Part shown: piece after piece, positions 32,731-43,300 of the stretch
How the letters are laid out: every line of letters begins with the position of its first letter
How positions within the stretch are numbered: the stretch's first letter is position 1
Assembly (NCBI GenBank): GCA_001584585.1
Contig: LSYV01000070.1
Location: 219,419-265,705, forward strand
Direction: 5' to 3'
Origin: Gonium pectorale
Lineage: Eukaryota; Chlorophyta; Chlorophyceae; Chlamydomonadales; Volvocaceae
Length of the DNA: 46,287 nt
Notes under the pieces: generated by a model
What the model was told of the DNA's origin: nothing
The model's database searches: none
Seen by the model: only the letters and a program-made list of their open reading frames with translations
Program-made: the position numbers and the translations under genes

Positions 32731-33203
32731 GTGACTGGCCCGCGGGTCGCTGCGCCGGCGCAAGCGCCGGTGCGCAAGGGAAAGGCGCATACGGCCCGAA
32801 AAGAGCGTTTCGGAGGAATGAGACGCCAGAGTCAATGCTCGATTGCGGGGCTGGCCAGTTGGTGGGGTCATGCTGGTCGTGCGGGGCTGCCGAGGCTGGA
32901 CCTGATGGCCTATCTACCGACTGAGAACCTGAGCCTATGCAGGAGTCGCGCTCCGCAGATTGCCCTGCATGTACGGCAGGTATGGACCGCAAAGTCACCG
33001 GACCTCTGTTGCAGTACCTGCAGTACCCGGCCTGCGCGGGTCTACAGTGCCGCTGCCCATTTACGTGGTTTGCCCGGCATTTGGGAAAGGTACTGCAATC
33101 ACCTCTATTGTGAGGCTTACGGTCCAGACGCCAGGTGCACGTCCAACCCAGCGGGCCTGGATTGCCCCGACGATCTGGGGGTTTGCGGCGCCTAGGAGTC
33201 TGG

Positions 33204-33217
33204 CGACCCGCGGGTCG
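33204..33217. repeat. Second copy of the 14-bp palindrome
   Basis: CGACCCGCGGGTCG recurs exactly as at 32717-32730, with a matching G before and G after. The two copies bracket about 470 bp of unrecognised sequence, which could be the body of a small element. Confidence 0.75.
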
Positions 33218-33546
33218 GCCACCGACCATAACTAAGCCTACAACACGTTGATCATCCTGTGTTTAAAACTTCAGCCACATCAGTACGACCGCTCTGAGAA
33301 GTCCAAAGCATGCGAGTGGGCATAGGACCGAGCTCAGGGCGTAGGACCGATCTTGCCTGCAAACTAGTGCCCTCATTGGTTGCCCTCAGTCCTGCCGCTT
33401 TCCCAATGCTATATCTGCCGGCGTCATTACCACAATCACGTGGTAAATTCTTGCCTGTGTCCAGCAGCTGCGCGTGCGCACCTAAGGACGCACAGCAGGG
33501 TCCGCGGAGCACACACGTCTGACCTGTGTGATGAGGGAATACTGCG

Positions 33547-36500
33547 ATGTCAACGCAAGCCGCAGCTCCCTCGAATCGGGTGAGCCCAGACCATCGGCCA
33601 CATCGACCCTGCTGCGTCACTGCCCGACCGCGCTTGGGACCATCAACGCTGAACGCTCGCGCAACTCCCGGTCCTTCCATCGGTGCAGGTTTCCCTCGCT
33701 GCGATCGCGGCGGCCGTGTGTCGCGTCCTGTCGAGCTACCGGGCGGGCCGCTCTCCGCCCCCTCAAATCGTGGCCGAGTGTGCGACGGCGTTCAGAGCGT
33801 GCAAGGAAAGGCTTTCACTTGGCACGGCCTCGGGCGTTGAGGCCGCGTCGGCGCTTCTGCATGGCAAGGTCTCGGGCCCGCTCCTTGAGCTCCTGGCGCA
33901 CAGCAGCAGAGGCTACAACGGGGAGGCGCAGCAACAGGACGAGAAAGATGTGGCCGTCTGTCAAGTGCTGTGGGAAGAAATCCGGCGGCTTTTGGTGGCG
34001 GGCCTGAGCGCGCTCATTTGGTGCCCGGAAGATCTGCGGCCCCAGGCGTTCGAGGCTGCGGGGCAAGCCTTCTTGAAGCTGCTGCGCATGGGCACCCTCC
34101 GATGCTGCAGCCGCACGCTTGCGGCAGCGGCGGCGGCAATGGCTGCGGAGCCTGGAGGGGCCGGAGCGGCGGCTGCGGCGGCGCGGTCGCCCCTGCGCAG
34201 CGGCCGACGTATGACACCGGGGCCGTGCGGTGCGACAGAATGCATGGTGGACTCTGCAGTCCTGATCATGAGCATGGCCGCACACGTCAAAGCAGCGCAG
34301 GAGCAGGCGTCAGCCGCCGACGGCATGGCAGCGGCGGCGGCTGCTCGGCTCCCGGAGCGCGGCCGCCGGCTGTACCGGCTGCTGGTCTCGGAGCTGTACG
34401 GCAGTCGGCTCTTGGAGCACGCCGCGCGCCTGACGCTGTTCGTTCGAGCCGGAGCAGCAGCGGCGGGGGGAATTGCAGGAGGCGGTCAGACGGCGATCTC
34501 GCAAAATGTCGTCTCCAACATCGTCAGGGAAGCGATGTGCAGTCTCGCGGGCGCCTACTACCGCTCCGCCGGCGCGACCCTGGGCATCCCCGGCACTCCG
34601 GACAGCCGCCCGGACGTGCCGCCCCCGCCGTGGGGGCCCTGCGCCCAGTACCTGGCGCTGGTCGACGTCGTCAGCGCCCTGGTGGCGGCAGGCTTCGGGG
34701 GCGGCGAGGACGGCAAGGGCGCGTACGGCATGCCTCCCGAGATGGCCGCCCCGCCACAGGCCCGCAGCGGGCAACCCGGCAATGCGTCACAGCCGGATCC
34801 CTCGGCCGGCCGGGAGTGGGACACCTTCGACCTGCTACTGTCCATGGTGGAGGTGCAGCTGGACTGGCCGGGGCAGCTGCAGAGGGGCGCTGGCGGCGGT
34901 GGGGCCGGCAACGGAGACGTTGGCGGAGACGGCGGCGGCGCCCGCGGCGGCTGGTCCTTCCTGGTGGGTCCTCGCGCCACGCACTCCCTGTGCATGCGCG
35001 TTGCGGACCTGGCCATCGCCTCGGGCCAGGACGCCACCGCCACCTCGGGTCGGCAGCCCGGGCGGGGCCGGGGCCGCCTCCCCGCCGACTGCGCCTGGCA
35101 CGTGGCGATGCGGGCGCTGGTGGCGGCGCGGGGGCTGCTGCTGGGGCCGCTGTCGCGGCGGCCCGGGGCGGCCGTGGACTCCCCGCTGCTGCCGGTCAAG
35201 TACTGGGAGGCGGTGGTGCGGGTGCTGCGAATGGAGGCAGCGCCCGCCAACGTGGACGAGGACCTGATGGCCACCCGTGCAGCGTTCGGTCAGCGGCTGC
35301 TGCACATGATGGAGCTTCCCGACATGGCCGCTACAGGTGGGCAGCAGTGGGGAATACTTGGCAGGAGGGGACAGGCGGTAGGCTGGGCGGATTGGGCGAA
35401 AGGGGGCTTGGCCCCACCGCAGAGGGGTGGCTGTGGTCATATGTGCACCATGCCAGCGATGGGTCCGTAATGATGCACATCAGCCTCGCGCAGGCGTGGA
35501 AGTCAGGCAGCAGGGTTGCGTCCACCCTCCTGTGTGCAAAAACAGATTTGGGGCCATTGCGAACCGTCCGCTGTCCTCTGTCTGCTAGGCGATATCCGAA
35601 TCTACAATATGCTTTTGCACCAAGCGAGGCTTGATGTCCGGGGCTCCCTCCTCTTTAGCGCTGAGACCCGTCTCAAGGCCTGTGCACCAAACTAAAAGGA
35701 CCCGTATCGTCTCGTGCCCCGCAGCCTCCCTGGCGCCTGACGCCCAGCCCTCCGGCAATGTGGCGACCGCCTTCTCCTCCGGATTGGTGGCCGGCCTGGA
35801 GCGCTGCAGCCGCTTCTTCGGCCGTTCGGCCGACCGGGCCGACATGGAGATGGTCTGCGGCGTGCTGCTGACGGGGCTCGCCACCCACCCCAAGGGCATC
35901 CACCAGCTCCTGGCGTTCGGGCCGCCGCAGCAGGTGGCACCGTTGGTCGCCACGATAGGCAAGCTGCTGCACCTCTGCGTGGACGAGGCGGAGGCGGCGG
36001 TGGGGGCGGCCGAGCCGGCGTCACAGGCATCACAGGCGGCGGCGGAACGGGCCTTCGCGGCCAGGCTGCGTATCGCGCTACAGCATTCGGAGTCCGGGCG
36101 GGGACACGTGCAGCGTGTCTTGCTTGCCGCCGATAGCGACGAGGCAGCCGGCGTGGCAGCCTGCCGCCGCCTGGTGATCCTTGCGAGCAACATAGGCCAG
36201 GCGCTCACCAGCCTCCTGAGCGAGCCCCGGGTCGCTGCCCTCACCTCGGAGGGTCCTGCCGCCGTGCGACCGCAGCTGCGGCAGCTCCTCTCCTTCACGG
36301 TTCAGCGCTGGCTGCCGGCTCTGCTTCGGGCGGCGCTGCTCGCGCCACACCTCCCTGGCTACGGCAGCTTCATGTACAACGTCGCGCTTGGAAGCCTAGA
36401 CGTTTGGGAGGTATTCATGATTGCCGCCGCCTACCCGCCTCGCCTGGCATCCGTGCGGTCGGCGGCCGAGCCCCTCTGCTTCACCGCCACCGCTAGTGCC

Positions 36501-37415
36501 AGTGCCGGTGCCTGCACAGGCTCCGCAGCCAACGCTGCGCCAGGGGAGGCTAAACTGGCGGCGGCGGCGGACGAGGCGGCCGCTGAGGGCTGGCGGCGCT
36601 GGCTGCGCTCCGGCGGCGGCAGCCCCGTCCCGGTGTTGGGCATGCTCCTCGCCAACATGCGACACGTGAATTGGTGTTGCGGCGACGTGAACATGTTCTG
36701 CTGCTGCCTAGCCGCCGCCGCATTCGTGGAGCCTGAGGCACTGCGGGCGGAGCTACGGGCCGTCGCGGCAGACGCGGCAGCGGCACCGGGCGAAGGGGGA
36801 GGTGGAGGCGGAAGTGAAGGTGCCGCCGGCGGCAGCCCCAGTGGTCCCGGCAGCGACGCAGCAGGCAAGGTCTACACCTGCGGCAGCGGTGACCGCCCTT
36901 CCGCCACCGCTACCGCCTCCGCCTCTGCCCCCGCCGCCCGGGCGCAGAGGACCGACGGACTTCCGTATCCGGACGACGCGTGGTTCCACTGGACTCGCAA
37001 CCAACTGGACGCGTTCCTCGGACCGGACGTTGTGAGTGGCGGCCCAGAGCTGTGGGACGAGGTGCTGAGAGCGGAGGCTGCGCTATCCGGCCTGGCGGTT
37101 GGAGACGGTTGCCACACAACGGCCACGACGGCGCTGGCGGGCGGCGCCGGCCGGGGGGCCCTCTGCTGGGCGGGCGCTCTCCTGTCCCCGGCCGAGGCGG
37201 GCGCGGGGCTGCCGACGGCCTGCGCCAACCCGCGCTGCACCAACCTGGCCGGCGACAGCGACGCGGACCTGGCGACATTGGGCGGCGGGCTGCGGCGGTG
37301 CGGCGGCTGCGGTGCGGTGCGGTACTGCTCTGTCGACTGCCAGCGGGCGCACTGGCGGGCGGGGCACAGCGCCGAGTGCGGCGGAGGGGCACGGCGCGGG
37401 CGCGGTGGCGGCTGA
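33547..37415 (+). CDS. Large protein with C-terminal MYND-type zinc finger
   Basis: Exons: 33547-33579, 33689-35336, 35725-37415; 3372 nt, 1123 aa. The 11-residue first exon (MSTQAAAPSNR) is supported by GT/AG sites and matching phase 0, because no ATG begins the main frame (it opens with GTG). The finger (about 1060-1112, bases 37221-37380) reads CANPRCTNL, then RRCGGCGAVRYCSVDCQRAH and HSAEC, giving the Cys/His zinc ligands of a MYND domain, a protein-protein interaction module. The other ~1050 residues are Ala/Leu-rich and mostly helical-looking, with Gly/Ser/Ala low-complexity inserts (e.g. around 36790-36860), and match no family I can name. Large MYND proteins are an expanded family in Chlamydomonas and its relatives. 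No SET domain is visible, so methyltransferase activity is not suggested. Function unknown; possibly a scaffold or transcription co-regulator. Confidence 0.85.
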
Positions 37416-40344
37416 GCGGTTTTTTGCGGTCTGCGGTAGGACGCTGCTGCCTGGCTGCCGGTCGTTTGCTGTAGGCTCATATACACAGTGGTTGACATGG
37501 GTGTTTCCAAGCTCCGGAATCCTCGGTCAGGCATAGCCGGGTTGCCAATTGGCAGGGTCGTAGGTCGTGGCGTCCAAACGGCGTTGGCCGGGTTTGGGCA
37601 ATGCACAGCGAGGGGGCCGGCAGGCTGGTTTCTGTCCCTGCAGGGCCCTCCAACTGCACGTGTTGAGTCGTGTGTTAGCCTGTGCCATTTCCCCCGTGCG
37701 TTGGTTCATGAGGTACCTTGCCTTTTGATGTACGGGTGATTGTGTTGCATGCTGTGGAGTCTGCGGTTTAGCCCCGCTTTAGGCAAGTCCGCACGTTCCC
37801 TGGCCGACCCCTGAATCATGGGATCGGGACGTTGCAGTGTGGCCGTGCAGGACCCCTGAGCGGCAGTTTCTGTTTGTGTTTGTTGTTGTTCTTGGATTGC
37901 GGAGGAGCCGCGCGCTCCTCCTTGGGTTGTTGTGAGTGCTTATGCTACCACCCGTCATAGTCCTTGCAAGGGCAGCTACTGCGGGGAGGTCGAGGCGGAA
38001 AGAGTGGGACGGGATGAAGCATTCAATACCAGATGGCGTTTGCACATCGCAGCAACTGGAAGCTTGCCCATGTCCATCAAGGGCCGAGCAGACACGCCTC
38101 AGCCGTGCCACAATACCAGGCAGCGCTTTGCTAGCCGGCCGCGTGTTGCAGGCAATGGAGAGCACTAATCAGCCTGGTGTTGAATCAAATGCTCAAGCAG
38201 CGCCGAATCCCAGGAATCTACGCATGCATCAGGGTTGCGCGTTGGCCGTCCTCCGCCGCTCATGGCGCACGGCAGCAGGCGCAGAGCAGGCGTTTCTGTA
38301 TCCAAGCAACAGCAGGACTGGCCGCAAAGTGAATGTGACGAGTAGACACAAACAGTGATGTACCTGCGGAGGTCATGGCAAGGCCCAAATGACTCATTGT
38401 TGCCAGCCGCGGATGCCCCCGCCGGCATTCCAGGTGGCGACGACAACAACGGAGCTGCGTCTTCGGAACTGCGTCAACGGAGCTGCATCTACGGAGCGCG
38501 CAGGGAGGTGCTCCGCATGGGCAGGCACCGCCTCTGCGGCAGGGTGCTGGCGGCTGTGGCGGTGCGCTGGAGGTGGAGCTGGGCGGGGGAGGACGGGGCA
38601 GGAGCCGCCAGCGGCGGTCGCATCCATCCTCTGCGGCGCACGGTCCGCACCTGCCGCTCGCGGCGCAGGGCCCGTACGGCAGGCAACAAAGTAAAACAGG
38701 AACAGGGGACGGCTTCCTCTACGCGGCCATACACGTCCGAAGGTACGATGTTGACAGTAGGGCACCGGGTAGAACGCATGGCGGGCGACGGAGACGAGCA
38801 GGCGGGCCCTCCGGCGGCCGATACTTGCACTAGGTAGGTGCAGTCTGGAGAGGTTCGCTTCAGCCGCTGCCGTCACCACTTTTTCGGAGTCCGGCAAGAG
38901 CCGCTTGTAGACGTCATAATAGACGTCAGCCAGCGCACCCCGGGCCGTCGTTAACCCGTTGCTGCTGCCGTACATACCGTATAGGCCCGGCAGGGCAGGC
39001 TGCGGTGCAGGCTGCGGTCACGGCCGCCACACGGCCCCCCGTGAGTACCATACTACGGTGCAATTACCACGACATGCATGCGCGCCCGACGCACACCCTG
39101 CGTGGGGTGGGGTGCTGCAAGGGTTTCGCCACTCGTGCACGTCTCTCTCATTCCTCACATCGTGCTCCTCATAAGCACGCAATTCTGGCTCGACGCTGCA
39201 TAGGCCGCTCCATCTGCGCCACGCACCTCATACGCTCATGCGTGAACGCATCGACCGTGGCCCGGATACGCCTGGCTAGTGACTGGTTGCTAGCACCTTG
39301 CCAAGCAACCGGGGGTTGCAGTCTTTGGCTGACGCTACCGGGGCCGTCCTTAAGGTACAGAGATACAGATGACAGGCTCCCCAGAGGGGCTGGTGTCTGG
39401 TGATGTCTGGTTTGGTCTGGGATCTGGCCTGCGCTACATGGTGTTCGATTTAAGAACGTTTTGGGAAGGCGAGGACGATCTGGGCGAGCTGTCGAACGCA
39501 AGTTTGCAGTGCGGGGCGGGCTCTGAGAGCAACATGCGTGTTTCGGTTTCGCCTGGCACGCACGCGCGCTGCTGATTGTGGGTCTGCCGGCCTCGGCCGT
39601 GGCCGTTCGGGTAGCGAGTGGGTGCGCCACGCGGAGCCGTGGTCAATGCTAAGCCGCCGTGAGAACGTTGTAGAGCCAAGCCAACATGCGGTCAAGTGCA
39701 CACGCGGTGGTTGCATGTATCCCACTATTACACATGCGACGACACGGCTTTTATCGCTGCGTATCACTGCTGTGGGGAGGCCAGACATGACGGCGTGGTT
39801 TGGGCTTTTATACCTTCCCGATCGAGTTGCGCCGCGATGAGCAGTTGCGGTTATGTTAACGCAGTGTAGTATTGTAGCCAGCTCCGGGCGGAGGCTTGGC
39901 CTGTCGCTGTCGACATGGTTGTCGGATTTCGTTGCAAAGGCACCTGACAGCGGAGTAGCGAATCATATGGGAAACTTTGCACCTAATGGTGTTTCTGGTG
40001 CACGCTCAGTGACGCCCGGCCATGTACAGCCGACCCCTGGGCCATCGGGGCGGGACCCTGCTGCAGAGGCATGTTTCCATGAAGGCTTATCCAGTTAGAC
40101 TGCATTTGATTGCCAATGACAAGTATGCGCAGGTGGCCTTCCGAACTTCCGGCAGAGAAAACCCTTCCCCTTCGCAAACGGATGCCGGCAACCATCGCAT
40201 TCGTGTTATAGCTGATCTCGCAGAGCATGCATTGCAGTCAACCACGAAGCCTTTGAAGAGGCCCTTGAACTCACTAGCCGAAACTTGTATCTGGAGTTTC
40301 TAGTTAAATGCCGCTTTCAAGGCGTTATACGTGTTGATTGGCTT
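37416..40344. other. Intergenic spacer between the MYND gene and TAPT1
   Basis: 2.9 kb between two plus-strand genes: 3' UTR of the MYND gene on the left, TAPT1 promoter and 5' UTR on the right. Apart from one minus-strand coding-like segment at 38831-38999, the open frames have no recognised motif and no gene-like codon bias. A TCTGG-rich simple stretch lies at about 39390-39430. Confidence 0.5.
38831..38999 (-). CDS. Orphan coding-like exon, unknown protein
   Basis: Minus strand, bounded by a good acceptor (CCGCAG before 38999) and a possible donor (GTGCAAG after 38831). The frame reads PALPGLYGMYGSSNGL, then GALADVYYDVYKRLLPDSEK and VVTAAAEANLSRLHLP. The composition (Tyr, Asp, Glu, amphipathic pattern) looks like real protein and unlike the Arg/Pro/Ala-rich noise frames around it. 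I do not recognise the family. No convincing neighbouring exon was found within the spacer. It may be one exon of a small missed gene, a gene relic, or chance. An in-frame ATG lies at 38975. Confidence 0.25.
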
Positions 40345-43300
40345 ATGTCCGAGCATGGAAGCCTCGAGACGGGAGCAGAGGACGACAATGCTGAAACGTC
40401 CTCGTCCCTTGGCTCACTTTTTGCGGAGGACGCGGTGCTAGGCGGCGCCGAGGAAGTGAGCTCTCTACCTCCTGTCTTGCAGCTCCCGCCTCGGGCGCCA
40501 AAGTCGGCTGGCGGGCTCTCCCGCTCATCTGCGCCGCTGGCCGGGGGACGCGTAAGCGCCGATCCCTACGGAGCTATCTTCTCGCCAGACTCAGACAGCA
40601 GCACCTGCCAGGCACGCCTGCTCTTGAGCAACCCAATGCCTTCGCGCCGGTCCGATGACACGCCGCGGATGCCAAAGTCCCTCTCCACCGCAATCCTTGG
40701 CCCCGGACCGCCGGGCGCACTGGAGGGGACTTCAAACTCGGATGGGGGCGTGGTCACAGGAGGCGGGGCGTCGACGCTGCACCACGGTGCGTTGCAAGGG
40801 GGCCCCACCGAGGTTCCGCGCGATCCTCCCCACCGCTGCTCTGCCTCCCAGCCACCTTTGCTCCGCGGTGGGACACCATCCCGGCTTTGCGCACTTGCCC
40901 CGCCTTAGCACACTAACCCTGCCTTCTCTGCGCTTGAGGAGCCGCCGGGCGGGGCCGCAGCGCAATCAGGCCCGTGGGCCGCCTCGGCTGCTTGCTGCCG
41001 ACCCCAATACAGCAGCATTAGAGCTTTTACCAGGTGCCTCTAGGGCCGTTCGGGACCGCATACGTCCGTTTGAGGCCAGTGGACCCGCAAGCACCGCACC
41101 CGCAGACCAGCTGGCATGCTCCCTGCGCTGGCAGGACGCCGCTCCCCGTGCACCCACCGGGTCACACCCGCCTGGCTCAGCCTGTGCCCCACCTCGGCGG
41201 TCCATGCCCCACACCCCATCGCAATCTCAGTGACGGAGGACTGTGGCGCCTGCGCGCGCGCCCGCGCTTGCCGTACAGAGGCGTCATGAGGGTCGGCCCT
41301 GCCCTTGCCCTTGCCCCCTTGCGCTGCGCACCGCCGCCAACAGAGGCCGCCAGTGCCGCATCCGGGGCGCCGCTCCGCGCGGCCTCGCCCGCGTGCGCCT
41401 CCCCCACCGCGCATTGCACCACGCCCTCCGCCTTCACCCCCACGCCAGCCCTGGGGATCACCCCGGGCGGCGGAGGCGGTGGCGGTGGCGGGCTCTTTTC
41501 GCCGCCGGGCATCGGCGGCGGCGGCGCCGCCGTCGCCGGCCTGCCGCCCGGCGCCGGCGGCGCGGGCCCGCAGAGCACCGGCACTACGCCGCTGCCGCCG
41601 TTCAGCCACCATGTACGGCAGCTGAGTGTGGGCATGGCGGGCGGCGGGGCCGAGGGCGGGCTCCAGAGCCTGGCTGAGTACGTTGCGGCCGAGACGCACC
41701 CCGCGGAGAAGCTGCCCACTGCGGATGTGGTGTGGGGCCAGACGGAGCGGGAGCGAGTGTGGGTGGGGGCGGGGGGCGGGGGCCGGCGGCCGGGTGCGGT
41801 CCCCCCCTGTGCCGCGGGATAGGTCTGGGTCCGGGGAAGAGGTCGGGGGTAGGGGCTGGCTTATGGCGTTTGCTGGGGTTATGGTTTGTGGGTGTGGGTT
41901 TGTTGCGGTGCGCGGGGCTCGCCGGGGTGCTCGGGAACTTGGGTTATGGCCTGCGGCCTGGTCTAGCGGGTCCAACGGAGTCGAGTCGGCTATGTGAAAT
42001 TGTGAATGGCGCGGGCTGGGAACCTTATAGCAGAGCAGAATGCACGCCCAAGAACAAGCAAGGCGGCGAATTGGGCGGCGCAGATGGGAAACGGGTCATA
42101 TCGCGCGGCGCCGGATTGCTGTGGGAGCCGCACAGCCGCTGACCATCATGTGGCACCCTTGGCGGTCTTGGCGCAGCGAGTTGCAGCGGATGGTGGACGG
42201 ACCCGGAACCCCTGGCAGAGTTAAATAGGCAGTGTGTGTGTGTGTGTGTGTGCGCGTGTGTGCCACGGCTGCACGCCGGGGCGGGGGCTGAGCGGCGGCA
42301 CGACCGCTCGTACCGGTCGAGCCTCAGTGCTGTACGGCGTCACGTCACTGCGGATTGGGCCGGGGGCCAACGCGGCGCTGTGCGGGAGTGGCCCGGGGCG
42401 CTGCTGCGCCCAGGCGGCGAGCGTCAGTGGCAGCGGCCTGGCGACCTGGCGGGTGGCGCCTGGGCCGGGCCGAGGTGCATGGCTCACTGGGCTCGGTGGG
42501 GCGGCGGCCCCCGCCGCAACCCGGCCGCGCTGCCGGAGGGGGTCCACGGGGGGGTGGATCGGCAGCGCAGGGCCGGGCGGGAGGGAGGGTTGCGGCAGGC
42601 CCCGGGGTACGCGTGCCGCGTCGACCCAAGTCCAGCCCAGCCCCTCACCGCGCGCCCCAACGCCCCAACACTCGGACGCCTACACGTGCCATCTCGCCCA
42701 TGTGCAGCGGGGCTGCACGCTCGCTCGCTAAGCTCAGGGCTCAAACCCCGCCTGGCCCAGCCCGCTTTCCCCTCCCCCGCGCTCCCCCTCCCCGCCCTTT
42801 GACGACCCGGACCCTCGACGTACGCCGTACGCCGTACCCACAGGTACAACTTCCTTCTCCACGTGCCGTACCAGCTGGAGCGGCTCATCTGGTTCGGGTC
42901 GATGCTGCTGCTGGACTCGTTCCTGGTGCGTCGCGCCCGGCGTGCGTCGTACCGTGTCGCCGGCGGTGGTGGGGCCGCAGGTGCTGGTGGCAGGGTGCTG
43001 GCCACAGCCAGGACATGCGGAGTCAGTGTGGCGTTGTTGCCACACTTCAGGCGGTCCCGAGCCGGCGCCCGAGTGCCCGCGCCCTGTGCCGTCCCCGCCG
43101 CCTGGCAGCACCCCACCCCGAGCCCCCCAGCCTGTGTATGCCCTCTCAGCCCCTTTCCCTTGCTCTGCCACCAACCGGGGGCGGGGCTGCGTCATACGGT
43201 CCCTGATGCCGTGTCACCCGCCCCAGAGCCCGTGTACCACACGCGCCGCGTGCCGCCGGCACGGCTCATCTTTGGACCGGCTGCCCTGGCGCTGACCCGC

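Larger units (their letters stand above)
31000..33546. other. Divergent intergenic spacer between ClpB and the MYND gene
   Basis: 2.5 kb that should hold the promoters of ClpB (left) and the MYND gene (right). Apart from the DHH-like fragment (32041-32720) and the palindromes at 32691-32730 and 33204-33217, nothing was recognised. No convincing heat-shock element array (alternating GAA/TTC with 2-nt spacers) was found upstream of ClpB on reading. Confidence 0.5.

Noticed and set aside
33970..35634. 554-codon plus-strand open frame overlapping the MYND gene
   Set aside because: It is a shifted frame of the MYND exon, Gly/Arg-rich, with no motif. The other frame splices in phase to the MYND finger.
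40787..41230. Extra coding exon in TAPT1 (frame with LLAADPNTAALELLPGASRA)
   Set aside because: Codons there are untypical (TTA, ATA, GCA) compared with the exons, and no phase-consistent pair of splice sites was found, so it was treated as intron.
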